Counted from the stretch's first letter, positions 37,901 through 44,959 are shown. The stretch: 64,000 bases of DNA from Thioclava sp. ES.031 (GCF_002563775.1 NZ_PDJO01000001.1:1188001-1252000); one strand, 5' to 3'. Numbers and translations: made by a program. The notes: generated from the letters alone by a model not told the origin.

Positions 37901-38335
37901 ATTTCCGGCCTCACACCGCATTGCGAACTGGTCGGCACGCGGCAAAATCGGGTCACGGTTTGCGGCCTCGTGATCACCCGCCAGCGCCCCGGAACGGCCT
38001 CCGGTGTGATCTTCATTACGCTGGAAGACGAGACCGGCGTGAGCAATGTCGTGGTCTGGCCGAAGCTCTATGAACGGTTCCGCCGGGCGGTGATGGGCGG
38101 GCGTCTTCTGCGGGTCTCGGGGCGGCTCGAACGGGAGGGGGTGGTGGTCCATCTGATCGCCGAAAAGATCGAGGATCTCTCCCCGCGACTGGCCGATCTG
38201 GGGCACCCGCTCGACGACGTTCTGGGCCTCACTACACCCCAGGCGGACGACGCCCCGCGCCCCCGTCCGCAGACCACTGCGCGCCATCCGCGCGAGCAGG
38301 CGAAACGGCTTTTCCCGAGCCGGGATTTCCATTGA
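34922..38335 (+). CDS. dnaE2: Error-prone DNA polymerase III alpha subunit DnaE2 (ImuC)
   Basis: C-family polymerase of 1137 residues that performs SOS-induced lesion bypass. It has a PHP domain beginning YAELCTTSNFTFLTGASHPEEL, a polymerase palm with the catalytic acidic pair in PPDIDVDFEHERREEVI, a tandem HhH and an OB fold near the C-terminus (VTVCGLVITRQRPGTASGVIF). The ATG at 34922 overlaps the imuB stop. From that start there are about 38 residues before the family N-terminus, encoded largely by a dispersed repeat (34931-34991); GTG at 35000 is an alternative start that would exclude the repeat. Confidence 0.93.
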   Translation: MTAPFALAEISRGAPDGRGGSAPSTVVTTANTPAIPLAYAELCTTSNFTFLTGASHPEELMVRAAELGLEAIAITDRNSLAGVVRAFSALKELKREIGEALRIRSEVQRDESSRQPIGSPQDLARPTTAKLPKLIVGARLVLSDCPVEWVALPTDRAAYHRLSQLLTRGKRRAGKGECHLTRADLLEGCAGMILIALPPADLARAYRPLQEMRRRFPGQVFLGAPPRYDGSDQRWFDACAALALRASTPMVATGDVLMHRGSRRQLADVLTCLREGCTIDALGTRALPNAERRLKGPQDMARLYRRHPAALRRSCEIAARCGFDLDELSYEYPDEVAQNEPAQDRLDRLAREGLARRSPGGISERHAGLLEKELRLVSELGFAAYFLTVHDIVSFARSRGILCQGRGSAANSIICWALGITDVSPDQIGMVFERFISKYRGEPPDIDVDFEHERREEVIQWIYERYGRDRAGLCATVIHFRTRAAIREVGKVMGLSADVTASLAGQIWGISGKGPDHARMGELGLDPTDRRLSQTLKLIGEIIGFPRHLSQHVGGFVITKGRLDALCPIENAAMEGRTCIEWDKDDIDTLGILKVDVLSLGMLTCIRKSFDLLAGHEKLDMSLATVPQEDMPTYDMLCRADAVGVFQVESRAQMNFLPRMRPRTFYDLVIEVAIVRPGPIQGGMVHPYINRRQGCEKVDFPSKELEGVLGKTLGVPLFQEQAMQIAVVAAGFTPEEADRLRRSLATFRKMGTIGTFRERFVQGMLARGYTPDFADRCFSQIEGFGEYGFPESHAAAFAHLTYVSSWLKCHHPAIFACALLNSQPMGFYAPAQIVRDVREHGVEVRPVCVNHSGWDSSLERRADGALALRLGFRQIKGFREEDAGWIVAARGNGYPDPESLWLRAGTPPHVLERLAEADGFAGIGLTRRDALWAVKAIRAPAPLPLFADPMDGEGGREPAVELPAMHLGEEVVEDYVALRLSLRAHPMELLRPSISGLTPHCELVGTRQNRVTVCGLVITRQRPGTASGVIFITLEDETGVSNVVVWPKLYERFRRAVMGGRLLRVSGRLEREGVVVHLIAEKIEDLSPRLADLGHPLDDVLGLTTPQADDAPRPRPQTTARHPREQAKRLFPSRDFH
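34931..34991. repeat. Dispersed GC-rich repeat, copy 2, inside the dnaE2 5' end
   Basis: It shares CCCTTCGCCTTGG and TATCCCGGGGG with the copy at 17930 (two mismatches in about 28 bases). It then carries its own perfect hairpin GCGCCCG-A-CGGGCGC (34961-34975) and a GGGGG/CCCCC pair. It begins 9 bases after the dnaE2 ATG and is read through in frame. Confidence 0.65.
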
Positions 38336-38347
38336 CTGGAGAAGAAC

Positions 38348-38638
38348 TCAGCGCTGGAAGCAGCGTGCCTTCTTGCTGAAGCCTGCGGGCGAGCAAATCC
38401 ATTTGCCCTTGCCGATGAACCGGGTCTGAACGACGCGCGGAGTGGCTTGCGCTTTGCTGGCACGCCCGGCGAGCCAGTCGAATTTTGCGCCGCCCTGACC
38501 GGCGGTGCTTTTGGCGGAAACACGGATCGGTTTGAGGTCCAGCATGCCAGCTTGTTGCGCATGGGCGCTGCTCAGCGGGGCTGCAAAGATCAGGCCGGCC
38601 ACGACAAGGCGGGCCGCTTTCACGGATAAAAACGTCAT
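38348..38638 (-). CDS. Small secreted protein, function unknown
   Basis: Protein of 96 residues with a clear Sec signal peptide (MTFLSVKAARLVVAGLIFAAPLSSAHA, about 27 residues, in the N-terminal part). The mature part of ~69 residues is basic and has two cysteines in the closing segment KGKWICSPAGFSKKARCFQR, which could form a disulfide. AGGATT precedes the ATG. It converges with dnaE2 (12-base gap). I do not recognise the family; a surface-associated or cationic role is only a guess. Confidence 0.65.
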   Translation of the reverse strand: MTFLSVKAARLVVAGLIFAAPLSSAHAQQAGMLDLKPIRVSAKSTAGQGGAKFDWLAGRASKAQATPRVVQTRFIGKGKWICSPAGFSKKARCFQR

Positions 38639-38805
38639 CGGAACTGTAATCCTGTCTGCTCACGTTGCGGTCTGACCCCTCCCGTCTGCGCGGAAGAGGG
38701 CCGATTGCGTCCTCATGGCAGCAGGATTGGTCGAACTCAGCCTACGGGTCAAGTTGGTAGGTGACGTGGCGGGAAGCAGGCGGATTTGTGGCGAAATGCA
38801 AAGAG

Positions 38806-38832
38806 GCTGCGCGGGAGAAATTCCCGCGCAGC
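38806..38832. terminator. Hairpin in the gap between small secreted gene and GH26-like gene
   Basis: GCTGCGCGGGA and TCCCGCGCAGC form a perfect 11-base stem with a 5-base loop, 60 bases beyond the stop of the exopolysaccharide operon. The T-run is poor on both strands, so termination is plausible but not certain. The rest of this 253-base gap shows no gene. Confidence 0.5.
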
Positions 38833-38891
38833 TTCAATGTCTTGTCTAGCAGTGGTGTTGTAGGCGAAAAATCGCCACTACCTATGGTGGC

Positions 38892-39803
38892 TCAGGTCAG
38901 GACCTGGTTCTTGATTCGCCAATCCGGCGCGCCGAAGCCTTCGGGCCACGGGTAAACCTCGCGCTGGTTGAAGTAGCTGACACCGACGAGGCTCGGATAG
39001 TCCGGCAATTCCTGACGCACCCGGTCGCGCCACATCGAGACGTAGGACTGGTTCCCGACATAGCCGAGCTCGGCCACTGCCACCGGTTTGCCATAGGTTG
39101 CAGCCCGCGCGTAGCGGGGCGCGAAGATGTCGTCGAAGGTCTGATCGCGCCCGAATTTGGCCTGGTCCCAAGCCTGCAGCCCGAAGACCGTGAGGCCCAC
39201 GATATCAGCGTAATCGTCGCCCGGGTAATAGTCGCCCATGTTCTCGTCGCCCAGCGGGGACCACATCAGGTTGATCTTCGGCGCCCTGTCGCGGGCGACG
39301 TCGGTCATCCGGCGATAGGCCGCGATGTAGTCGTCGGGGTTCCAGTCCGACCAGATGAACTGGCCGGATTTGTCGTCCATCTCATGGGCGAAGCGCAGCG
39401 TGACCGGGCTTTGCAGCGTCGCCAGCACATCGGCCACCGCGATCATGTTGGCGTCGTATTCGCCCCGCTCGATGCCGCGGCGCAGATATTGCGCCGTGTT
39501 GCGCTCCGAGCGCGACCATGTCCAAGGCTCCAGTGTCACCAGAAGCGCGCGGTTTCGTTCGAGCGCATAGCTGTCGGCATCGTTCAGCGACGGAAGGAAA
39601 ACGTCCTCCCAGGGCAGGAACAGGTGCTCGATCACCACGCCCGAAAGATCCGCAAAGTCACCATCGGGATCATAGACCCCGAACGGCAAGGAGCCGGGCG
39701 GCACGCTGACATCCGCAGCGAACGCCGGCCGCGCCGATACTGTCAGTCCCAACGCCGCGGCACCGGCCATCAACTCGCGACGGGTCATCAGATCATAAGC
39801 CAT
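38892..39803 (-). CDS. Secreted GH26-like glycoside hydrolase (beta-mannanase-like)
   Basis: Protein of 303 residues. The ATG at 39803 is chosen because AGGAGGAG lies just upstream. The signal has a twin-arginine look (MTRRELMAGAAALGLT) and ends ARPAFA. The catalytic candidates match GH26: an acid/base Glu in LRFAHEMDDKSG (about residue 144) and a nucleophile Glu in KPVAVAELGYVGN (about residue 252). Hydrolases of this kind inside synthase operons often trim or release the polymer. It is the last gene of a three-gene operon, after the GT2 synthase (32-base gap). The substrate is inferred, not known. Confidence 0.78.
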   Translation of the reverse strand: MAYDLMTRRELMAGAAALGLTVSARPAFAADVSVPPGSLPFGVYDPDGDFADLSGVVIEHLFLPWEDVFLPSLNDADSYALERNRALLVTLEPWTWSRSERNTAQYLRRGIERGEYDANMIAVADVLATLQSPVTLRFAHEMDDKSGQFIWSDWNPDDYIAAYRRMTDVARDRAPKINLMWSPLGDENMGDYYPGDDYADIVGLTVFGLQAWDQAKFGRDQTFDDIFAPRYARAATYGKPVAVAELGYVGNQSYVSMWRDRVRQELPDYPSLVGVSYFNQREVYPWPEGFGAPDWRIKNQVLT

Positions 39804-39835
39804 ATCAGTCTCCTCCTTTTGGGTGCGAAGCCCCG

Positions 39836-41650
39836 TTACTTCCAGCTCGGTTTGACGTGGAACTTCGCGCGTCCCGGAGCGCCCATGCCGGCCCCCGAGA
39901 CGATGTATTCGACCTTTGCGAGCTGAACCGATTTCAGCCCGATCATGAGTGCGTAGACGCTTTCGCCGCCGCGGAGCCAAAGGGCCCCGAAACTCAGCGA
40001 GACGATGACGCTCAGCGTGCCCATCTGAACCGCCATATCGCGGGGCCAGCCGCGCCAGTCGATCTGAACGCGGCGCGCGCGCGCGCCGAAGATCACGCTC
40101 AGCAAGACGAAATAGAACGCGGCGTTGAACATGGAGAGGAGGTAAAACCCGCGCGCCTCGATGACGTCGTCGATCAAGAGCACTGGCAGCAAGGCCCCCA
40201 GGGCCAGTCCACCGTAAACGGCGATGATCCGCTCGGGTAGCATCGTCGAGGCGGCTTCGCCTTTCGGTGTGATCCGAAAATCGACGAATTTTCCCGACAG
40301 CCTGTCATAGACGGCCATGATGCAGCCCCATAGCACCCAAGGCCATTGCATCATCACGAAAAGTGCTTTCTCCCACGCGATGATCTTGGCGTCGCGCGGA
40401 CGGAAGAACTGATCACGGCGCAGCATGAAGGCGAAGATCAGCGCCACCGTTCCTGCAGGCAGCACATGTCCGATGAAGGCGGGGAATGTCACGTCGGCAA
40501 AGCGCATGTCGAAGCTGATGGCGATGATAGGGGCGAGATACATCATCGACATCGAGAGCGCGAAGAAGACATACCAGCTCTGGCAAAGCACGAAGAGGAA
40601 CCTCAGCCGCCATGGCATTTTCCCGACATAGTCCGGGGTGTAGCGCAGAAGGAGGCTCAGCAGCGAGCGGGACCACTGGAATTCCTGGGTGATCAGGTCG
40701 GTCACCGTCGCCGGACCATCGCCGATCGCAATCGCGTCCACCGCGTGAACGCCCCGCCAGCTGGCCGCGTTCATGAGAAGCGTCGTCGAGTGATCTTCGG
40801 CAAGCTCGGGGCCGAGACCACCGGCCGCCTTCAGCGCCGAGGTGCGCACAGCGTAATGAGAGCCGATGCACATCGGCGCGAGCGCTCCCGTATAGCCCGT
40901 CTGCAAAACGCCGTGAAAGGCAGCTTCGGCATAGAGCCGCGTGCGCGCGGCCCAGCTTTCCTTGGCATTGGACGCACAGATCGACGGTGCGCTCACATAG
41001 CCCACCGCCTCATCGGCAAAGGGGCGCAACATCTCGCGCAGATAGCCCGGTTGCGGGACGTGGTCGGCGTCGAGTTGGCTTACAATGTCATACTCGCGAT
41101 AGCCCCAATGGTCGTAAAAATAGGCGAGGTTTCCTTCCTTGCAGCGCGTCCTGCGCGGCCATTCCTGCCGGTGGTAAGCCTCGATGCCGTGGCGGCTGGA
41201 GATCTTCACGCCGTGGATCTTGCACCACGCGCGCGTCTCGGGCGAGGGCGCCTCGTCGGCGAGCCATGTGTCATGCGGATAGTCCTGCGCGAGCATCGCC
41301 TCCAACGTCCGACGAACGACCGAAAAGGGTTCGGACGGAGTTTTCGTCGTGATCATCGCGACGCGCCACCGACCCGGCTCCGGAAGGGGCGACGAGGGTC
41401 GCACCGCCTGCAGGAAGATCACGAAGAAATAGACCTGCATTGCCAGAAGCCAGATCAGCACTCCTGTGAGTATCAAATACGGAACCGTCGCAAGGATATG
41501 CGACGGTGTCAGCCACCAGCTCCAGAAATAGACCGTCGCCAGTATCCACAGTGTAAACAGCACCCGATAGCGCAATGCCTGCCTCGGTGTGAGGATGGGC
41601 GCGAGGTGTCCAGCCTCGATCGCAGCGCGTATGTCGGGGCGCTGGATCAT
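39836..41650 (-). CDS. Processive family-2 glycosyltransferase (cellulose synthase-like)
   Basis: Membrane protein of 604 residues that probably polymerises and exports a beta-glycan. Two helices lie at the N-terminus (about residues 28-75), then a cytoplasmic GT-A domain with D (DTWLADEAPS region), DxD LDADHVPQ, the ED pair in LAEDHST, and the substrate-gating motif in ITQEFQWSRS, which reads QxxQW instead of QxxRW. Several helices follow, then a PilZ-like-sized C-terminal region without an obvious RxxxR. The start at 41650 overlaps the decarboxylase stop (ATGA). The product is unknown; the upstream enzyme suggests UDP-xylose or UDP-glucuronate-linked chemistry. Confidence 0.85.
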   Translation of the reverse strand: MIQRPDIRAAIEAGHLAPILTPRQALRYRVLFTLWILATVYFWSWWLTPSHILATVPYLILTGVLIWLLAMQVYFFVIFLQAVRPSSPLPEPGRWRVAMITTKTPSEPFSVVRRTLEAMLAQDYPHDTWLADEAPSPETRAWCKIHGVKISSRHGIEAYHRQEWPRRTRCKEGNLAYFYDHWGYREYDIVSQLDADHVPQPGYLREMLRPFADEAVGYVSAPSICASNAKESWAARTRLYAEAAFHGVLQTGYTGALAPMCIGSHYAVRTSALKAAGGLGPELAEDHSTTLLMNAASWRGVHAVDAIAIGDGPATVTDLITQEFQWSRSLLSLLLRYTPDYVGKMPWRLRFLFVLCQSWYVFFALSMSMMYLAPIIAISFDMRFADVTFPAFIGHVLPAGTVALIFAFMLRRDQFFRPRDAKIIAWEKALFVMMQWPWVLWGCIMAVYDRLSGKFVDFRITPKGEAASTMLPERIIAVYGGLALGALLPVLLIDDVIEARGFYLLSMFNAAFYFVLLSVIFGARARRVQIDWRGWPRDMAVQMGTLSVIVSLSFGALWLRGGESVYALMIGLKSVQLAKVEYIVSGAGMGAPGRAKFHVKPSWK

Positions 41651-42699
41651 TCGGCGGCCGTTGCGGTGAGCGGGGCGGCTTCGGTCTCGGCGCCCGCAAT
41701 CTCTGCGCGGAAATAGGCGATGGTCGGCACGAGGCCGCTGCGCAGCGCGATTTCCGGACGCCAGCCCAGCCGGGTCTCGGCGCGGGTGATGTCGGGGCAG
41801 CGTTGCATCGGATCGTCGAGCGGCAGATCCGAGACGACGAGCGGCGCCCGGCTCTCGCACATGTCGCGCACGATATGGGCCAGCTCGGCGACGGTATATT
41901 CGCCCGGATTGCCAAGATTGACCGGATCGTGCCCGACCGTCTCGCTTTCCATCAGGGCGACCAGACCGCTGATCAGGTCATCGACATAGCACAGCGAGCG
42001 CGTCTGCGTGCCGCCGCCATAGAGTTCGAGCGGCGCGCCGCGGATCGCCCGCGTCACGAAATTCGAGATCACGCGCCCGTCCTCGGGGTCCATCCGGGGC
42101 CCGTAAGTGTTGAAGATCCGCGCGATGCGGGTGTCGATGCCGCGAATGGCCTGAAGGTCGTGGAACAGCGTCTCCGCCGCGCGCTTGCCCTCGTCGTAGC
42201 ACGAGCGCGGGCCGGTGGTGTTCACCCGACCGCGATAGTCTTCGCGCTGGGGCGAAATCTCCGGGTCGCCATAAACCTCGGAGGTCGAGGCCTGCAGGAT
42301 GCGCGCGCCGGTCCGCTCGGCGAGGCTGAGCAGGTTCAGCGACCCGGCGATGCAGGTCTGGAACGTGTGCAGCGGGTCGAGCTGGTATTTCGGCGGCGAG
42401 GCCGCGCAGGCGAGATTGTAAATCCGGTCGATCTCGCCATTGATCTGCAGCGGCGCGATGATGTCATGTTTCTGGAACGTGAAATCGCGATGCCCCATGA
42501 GATAAGCGATGTTCTGGGTCCGCCCGGTCAGCAGGTTGTCGATGCAGATCACCGAATGACCGGCCTCGATCAGCCGGTCGCACAGATGCGATCCCAGGAA
42601 TCCGGCCCCTCCGGCAACCAGGCAGCGCAACTGCCCCTTATGCCGGCGCGGCGGCGTCCAAGAGATATCTCTCGTCTCGAAACGTGGCAGCTGCGTCAT
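41647..42699 (-). CDS. NAD-dependent epimerase: UDP-glucuronate decarboxylase (UDP-xylose synthase) type
   Basis: Short-chain dehydrogenase/epimerase of 350 residues. The Rossmann motif GGAGFLGSHLCDRL is at residues about 31-44, followed by DNLLTGR, the catalytic Ser/Thr in STSEVYGDPEISPQ and the catalytic CYDEGKR Tyr-Lys pair. The substitution pattern (RGRVNTTGPRSCYDEGKRAAE region, ARIFNTYGPRM) is that of UDP-xylose synthases, which turn UDP-glucuronate into UDP-xylose. It is the first gene of the operon, coupled to the GT2 synthase, and so probably supplies its sugar donor or a related one. Confidence 0.85.
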   Translation of the reverse strand: MTQLPRFETRDISWTPPRRHKGQLRCLVAGGAGFLGSHLCDRLIEAGHSVICIDNLLTGRTQNIAYLMGHRDFTFQKHDIIAPLQINGEIDRIYNLACAASPPKYQLDPLHTFQTCIAGSLNLLSLAERTGARILQASTSEVYGDPEISPQREDYRGRVNTTGPRSCYDEGKRAAETLFHDLQAIRGIDTRIARIFNTYGPRMDPEDGRVISNFVTRAIRGAPLELYGGGTQTRSLCYVDDLISGLVALMESETVGHDPVNLGNPGEYTVAELAHIVRDMCESRAPLVVSDLPLDDPMQRCPDITRAETRLGWRPEIALRSGLVPTIAYFRAEIAGAETEAAPLTATAAE

Positions 42700-42818
42700 G
42701 TTCTCCCCCCACAGAAGAACGGCAACGACTGCCTAGTCCGGTTTCAGGTCAACTTAATCGCTCTGGGCCGGACCAGGCCCGTCGATCCCGATTACAGATA
42801 TTTCAAAAGGGTAGGGGG

Positions 42819-42920
42819 CGATTTTCGGGCCGATCAAGCGAAAGCAAAGCTTTTCGACCGAAAATCGAAAGGCCGAAAAAATCCAACCTTCCATTAGATG
42901 AAGTTTACACGCTAAGGTTG
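42819..42920. promoter_or_regulatory. Structured 5' region of the exopolysaccharide operon (two inverted repeats)
   Basis: The 316-base gap between the epimerase start and the HTH-less LuxR-like gene has no coding sequence. It holds a perfect 10-base inverted repeat, CGATTTTCGG (42819-42828) and CCGAAAATCG (42858-42867), whose 29-base spacer contains a further CGAAAGC/GCTTTTCG stem, and a second pair, CAACCTT (42884-42890) and AAGGTTG (42914-42920). The region is locally AT-richer than its surroundings. No consensus lux box was found. It may be operators or a folded leader RNA for the operon on the minus strand. Confidence 0.45.
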
Positions 42921-43015
42921 AGTGTGGCGTTTCGGGTTCGACTTTGCGTCTTCCCGCCTATCCCTTGATTCGACTTGGACAATCGAAGCGGGAGGGCGCG
43001 GCGGCCCGTCTTTTC

Positions 43016-43447
43016 CTAGAGGTCGGAAAGGCCTTCGGTCAGATTATGCAGCTCCCGGGTCATCTCCAGCAGCTCCTGCGCCTCGGCCTCCGAGAAGGGC
43101 TCGCCGGAGCGGGTGAAGCCCGAGATCGAGCGCGAGCCGTTCTCCAGAACCGCGCAGGTCAGACCATTCCGCAGGCCGTGGGATCTCGCCCCCTTGAGAA
43201 CCCCTTTGGGATCATCGAGATCGTCCCAGCGCACCATGCCGACATGTTGCATGCCCCACAGCACGACGGGATCGTCCATCATCATGCCCTTTTCGCTATA
43301 TTCCTCGATCCAAGGTTCGGGATATGTTCGATAAAGGATGTTCGGACGGGTAAAGCGGATGTGCAGAGCGAAGGCGAAACCGGTGTCGCAGGTTTGACCG
43401 AGCTGCTCGAGTAGGCAGGCGATTTCCTTGCGGTTTGCTGTTTCCAT
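43016..43447 (-). CDS. HTH-less LuxR homologue (autoinducer-binding domain only)
   Basis: Protein of 143 residues that covers only the acyl-homoserine-lactone-binding half of a LuxR regulator. The ligand-pocket pattern is kept: Trp and Tyr in PEPWIEEYSEKG, Asp-Pro in MMDDPVVLW and Trp in VGMVRWDDL. The protein stops after LHNLTEGLSDL and there is no helix-turn-helix; no remnant of one follows downstream in any frame I could see. It aligns with the first ~140 residues of the full LuxR encoded divergently 99 bases away. It could sequester signal or form dead dimers, as described for TrlR in Agrobacterium; that role is inferred. Confidence 0.75.
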   Translation of the reverse strand: METANRKEIACLLEQLGQTCDTGFAFALHIRFTRPNILYRTYPEPWIEEYSEKGMMMDDPVVLWGMQHVGMVRWDDLDDPKGVLKGARSHGLRNGLTCAVLENGSRSISGFTRSGEPFSEAEAQELLEMTRELHNLTEGLSDL

Positions 43448-43546
43448 CACGGGAATTCGTCTTTAGGTTGTTGGTGCAGGGCGGCAGACTCCGGCGCGAC
43501 GGTAGGCTGTGACCGCAGTGAGTGCAAGTGAATTGACCATCAGACT

Positions 43547-44149
43547 ATGGAACTGAGGGATTGTGAAACGCGATTGAATGAAATCGCCCCTGCCGGGTTT
43601 TATCTCGCGCTTAGGGTTGGATATGCATTCCCCGAAGCCGAACTCAACCGTCTGAATGACGACTGGGTCGACATGTACACCCAACAAGGTTTGGTCGTGC
43701 AGGATCCGTCGATGCACTGGATCTACCACAATGTCGGTTACGTACGTTGGTCCGACCTGAAGGACGATCCCCGCGGCGTCGTCGAGATGGCGCGGCAGAT
43801 GGGGCTGCTCTTCGGCGCCACGATCTCCTACAACACGTCAAGCGATGCTGGGCGGCGCAGTCACGCGGTCCTGTTCCGGTCGGATCGCGACTTCACCGAT
43901 GCCGAACTTCACGAAGCTTTCCAGATGCTTAAGACCTTGCATGTCGACGCCTCGCAACGCTCGCTCACGGATGCCGAACTCGAGGCGATCCGCTACCGGG
44001 CCGACGGGCTCTTGATCAAACAGATCGCCGCGAAGCTCGCAATTTCCGAGAGCGGCGTGAAAGCGCGGCTGTCTTCTGCGAGCCGAAAACTGGGCGCGCG
44101 CAACGCGATTGAGATGCTCGCGATTGCGACCTCAAGGCGATTGATCTAG
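43547..44149 (+). CDS. LuxR-family quorum-sensing transcriptional regulator
   Basis: Protein of 200 residues with an N-terminal autoinducer-binding domain (about 1-130; Trp and Tyr in LNDDWVDMYTQQG, Asp-Pro in VVQDPSMHW, VRWSDL) and a C-terminal GerE-type helix-turn-helix (about 138-200; LTDAELEAIRYRADGLLIKQIA then the recognition helix ESGVKARLSSASRKL). It is shorter than the usual ~240. No good Shine-Dalgarno precedes the ATG, which suggests weak translation or a leaderless message. It lies 73 bases before the synthase gene and divergent from the HTH-less homologue. Confidence 0.9.
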   Translation: MELRDCETRLNEIAPAGFYLALRVGYAFPEAELNRLNDDWVDMYTQQGLVVQDPSMHWIYHNVGYVRWSDLKDDPRGVVEMARQMGLLFGATISYNTSSDAGRRSHAVLFRSDRDFTDAELHEAFQMLKTLHVDASQRSLTDAELEAIRYRADGLLIKQIAAKLAISESGVKARLSSASRKLGARNAIEMLAIATSRRLI

Positions 44150-44168
44150 GCGCGCACAACCTAAAAGA

Positions 44169-44181
44169 GTGAATTTTTCAC
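44169..44181. promoter_or_regulatory. Inverted repeat GTGAA-TTT-TTCAC upstream of luxI
   Basis: A perfect 5-base inverted repeat with a 3-base spacer lies in the 73-base luxR-luxI gap, 41 bases before the synthase start. It is not a classical lux box but could be the operator of this LuxR or of another regulator. Evidence is symmetry and position only. Confidence 0.35.
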
Positions 44182-44222
44182 AATTTCGTGGTTTCGATGG
44201 AGCTATCCAGAAGGAGGCTCCA

Positions 44223-44888
44223 ATGCAGAACTGCACTTTTGAATTCTCGCAACTTCACCGCTTCGGCACCGCTTTTTACGACTTCCTGCGCCTGCGCAAG
44301 GAGGTCTTCGTCGACACGCTCGGATGGGACGTGCCGCATAATGACGAAGTGGAAATGGATCAATACGATACGCCCTTGGCGCATTACTCGCTTGTGTTGA
44401 AGGACGGGCGGGTGGTGGGCGGGGCACGGGCAATGTCCACCGCAGCGATCTGGGGGCCCAATACCTACATGCTGCGCGACGCGCATCTGGGGAAACTAGC
44501 CCATATCCCGGCGGAGATTCTGCCGACCGAAATCGCGAACGACACGGTCTGGGAATGCACGCGTCTGGTGATTTCCGATGCGCTCACCAAGCAGGCGGAG
44601 CGGGCGACCTGTCTGCGGCTCATCGTCGACGGTCTCGTTGAGCGCGCCAAGGAGCGTGGAGCGGACGAGTTGATCTGCCTCTCCTCGCTCGCCCTGATGC
44701 GCGCGCTGCGCCAGCTTGGCTACGATGTGAGCCGGATGGGTCCGGCCTATCGCAACGACGAGGACGGGCGCCAATATGCCGCGCTGCGGATGCCTGCGGA
44801 ATACTCCACCCAGCGGCGTCGCGAAATGGCCGGGGCCTACGTGCTGGCAGCCCAGTCGGCCCCGCGCCAGTTGCACACCGCCGCGTGA
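44223..44888 (+). CDS. Acyl-homoserine-lactone synthase (LuxI family)
   Basis: Enzyme of 221 residues that makes the quorum-sensing signal from S-adenosylmethionine and an acyl carrier. The invariant LuxI residues are present: Arg and Phe in RLRKEVFVDTLGW, the acidic residues in NDEVEMDQYDTP, Arg in GGARAMST, and Glu and Arg in WECTRLVI. A very strong AAGGAGG lies before the ATG at 44223. It is expressed after luxR on the same strand. Acyl chain length cannot be predicted. Confidence 0.93.
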   Translation: MQNCTFEFSQLHRFGTAFYDFLRLRKEVFVDTLGWDVPHNDEVEMDQYDTPLAHYSLVLKDGRVVGGARAMSTAAIWGPNTYMLRDAHLGKLAHIPAEILPTEIANDTVWECTRLVISDALTKQAERATCLRLIVDGLVERAKERGADELICLSSLALMRALRQLGYDVSRMGPAYRNDEDGRQYAALRMPAEYSTQRRREMAGAYVLAAQSAPRQLHTAA

Positions 44889-44907
44889 TGTGGGGTGGGA
44901 TAGAAAA

Positions 44908-44936
44908 AGGGCGCGCCCATCGCCCGGGCGCGCCCT
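44908..44936. terminator. Bidirectional terminator between luxI and the universal stress gene
   Basis: Two copies of GGGCGCGCCC (44909-44918 and 44926-44935) separated by 7 bases give a 10-base stem. On the minus strand the stem is followed by a T-run (from AAAAA at 44904-44908), serving the TRAP-usp operon; on the plus strand the tail is poorer. Confidence 0.82.
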
Positions 44937-44959
44937 GATCTTCGGCGTCGGTCGCGCGC

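Noticed and set aside
38761..38955. A 64-codon plus-strand frame between the small secreted gene and the GH26-like gene
   Set aside because: It reads through the hairpin at 38806-38832 and into the 3' end of the antisense GH26-like gene, with no ribosome site or domain.
43448..43546. A classical lux box in the gap between the two LuxR-type genes
   Set aside because: No 20-base CTG-N10-CAG-like palindrome could be found; only short, unconvincing matches such as CTG-N6-CAG were seen.
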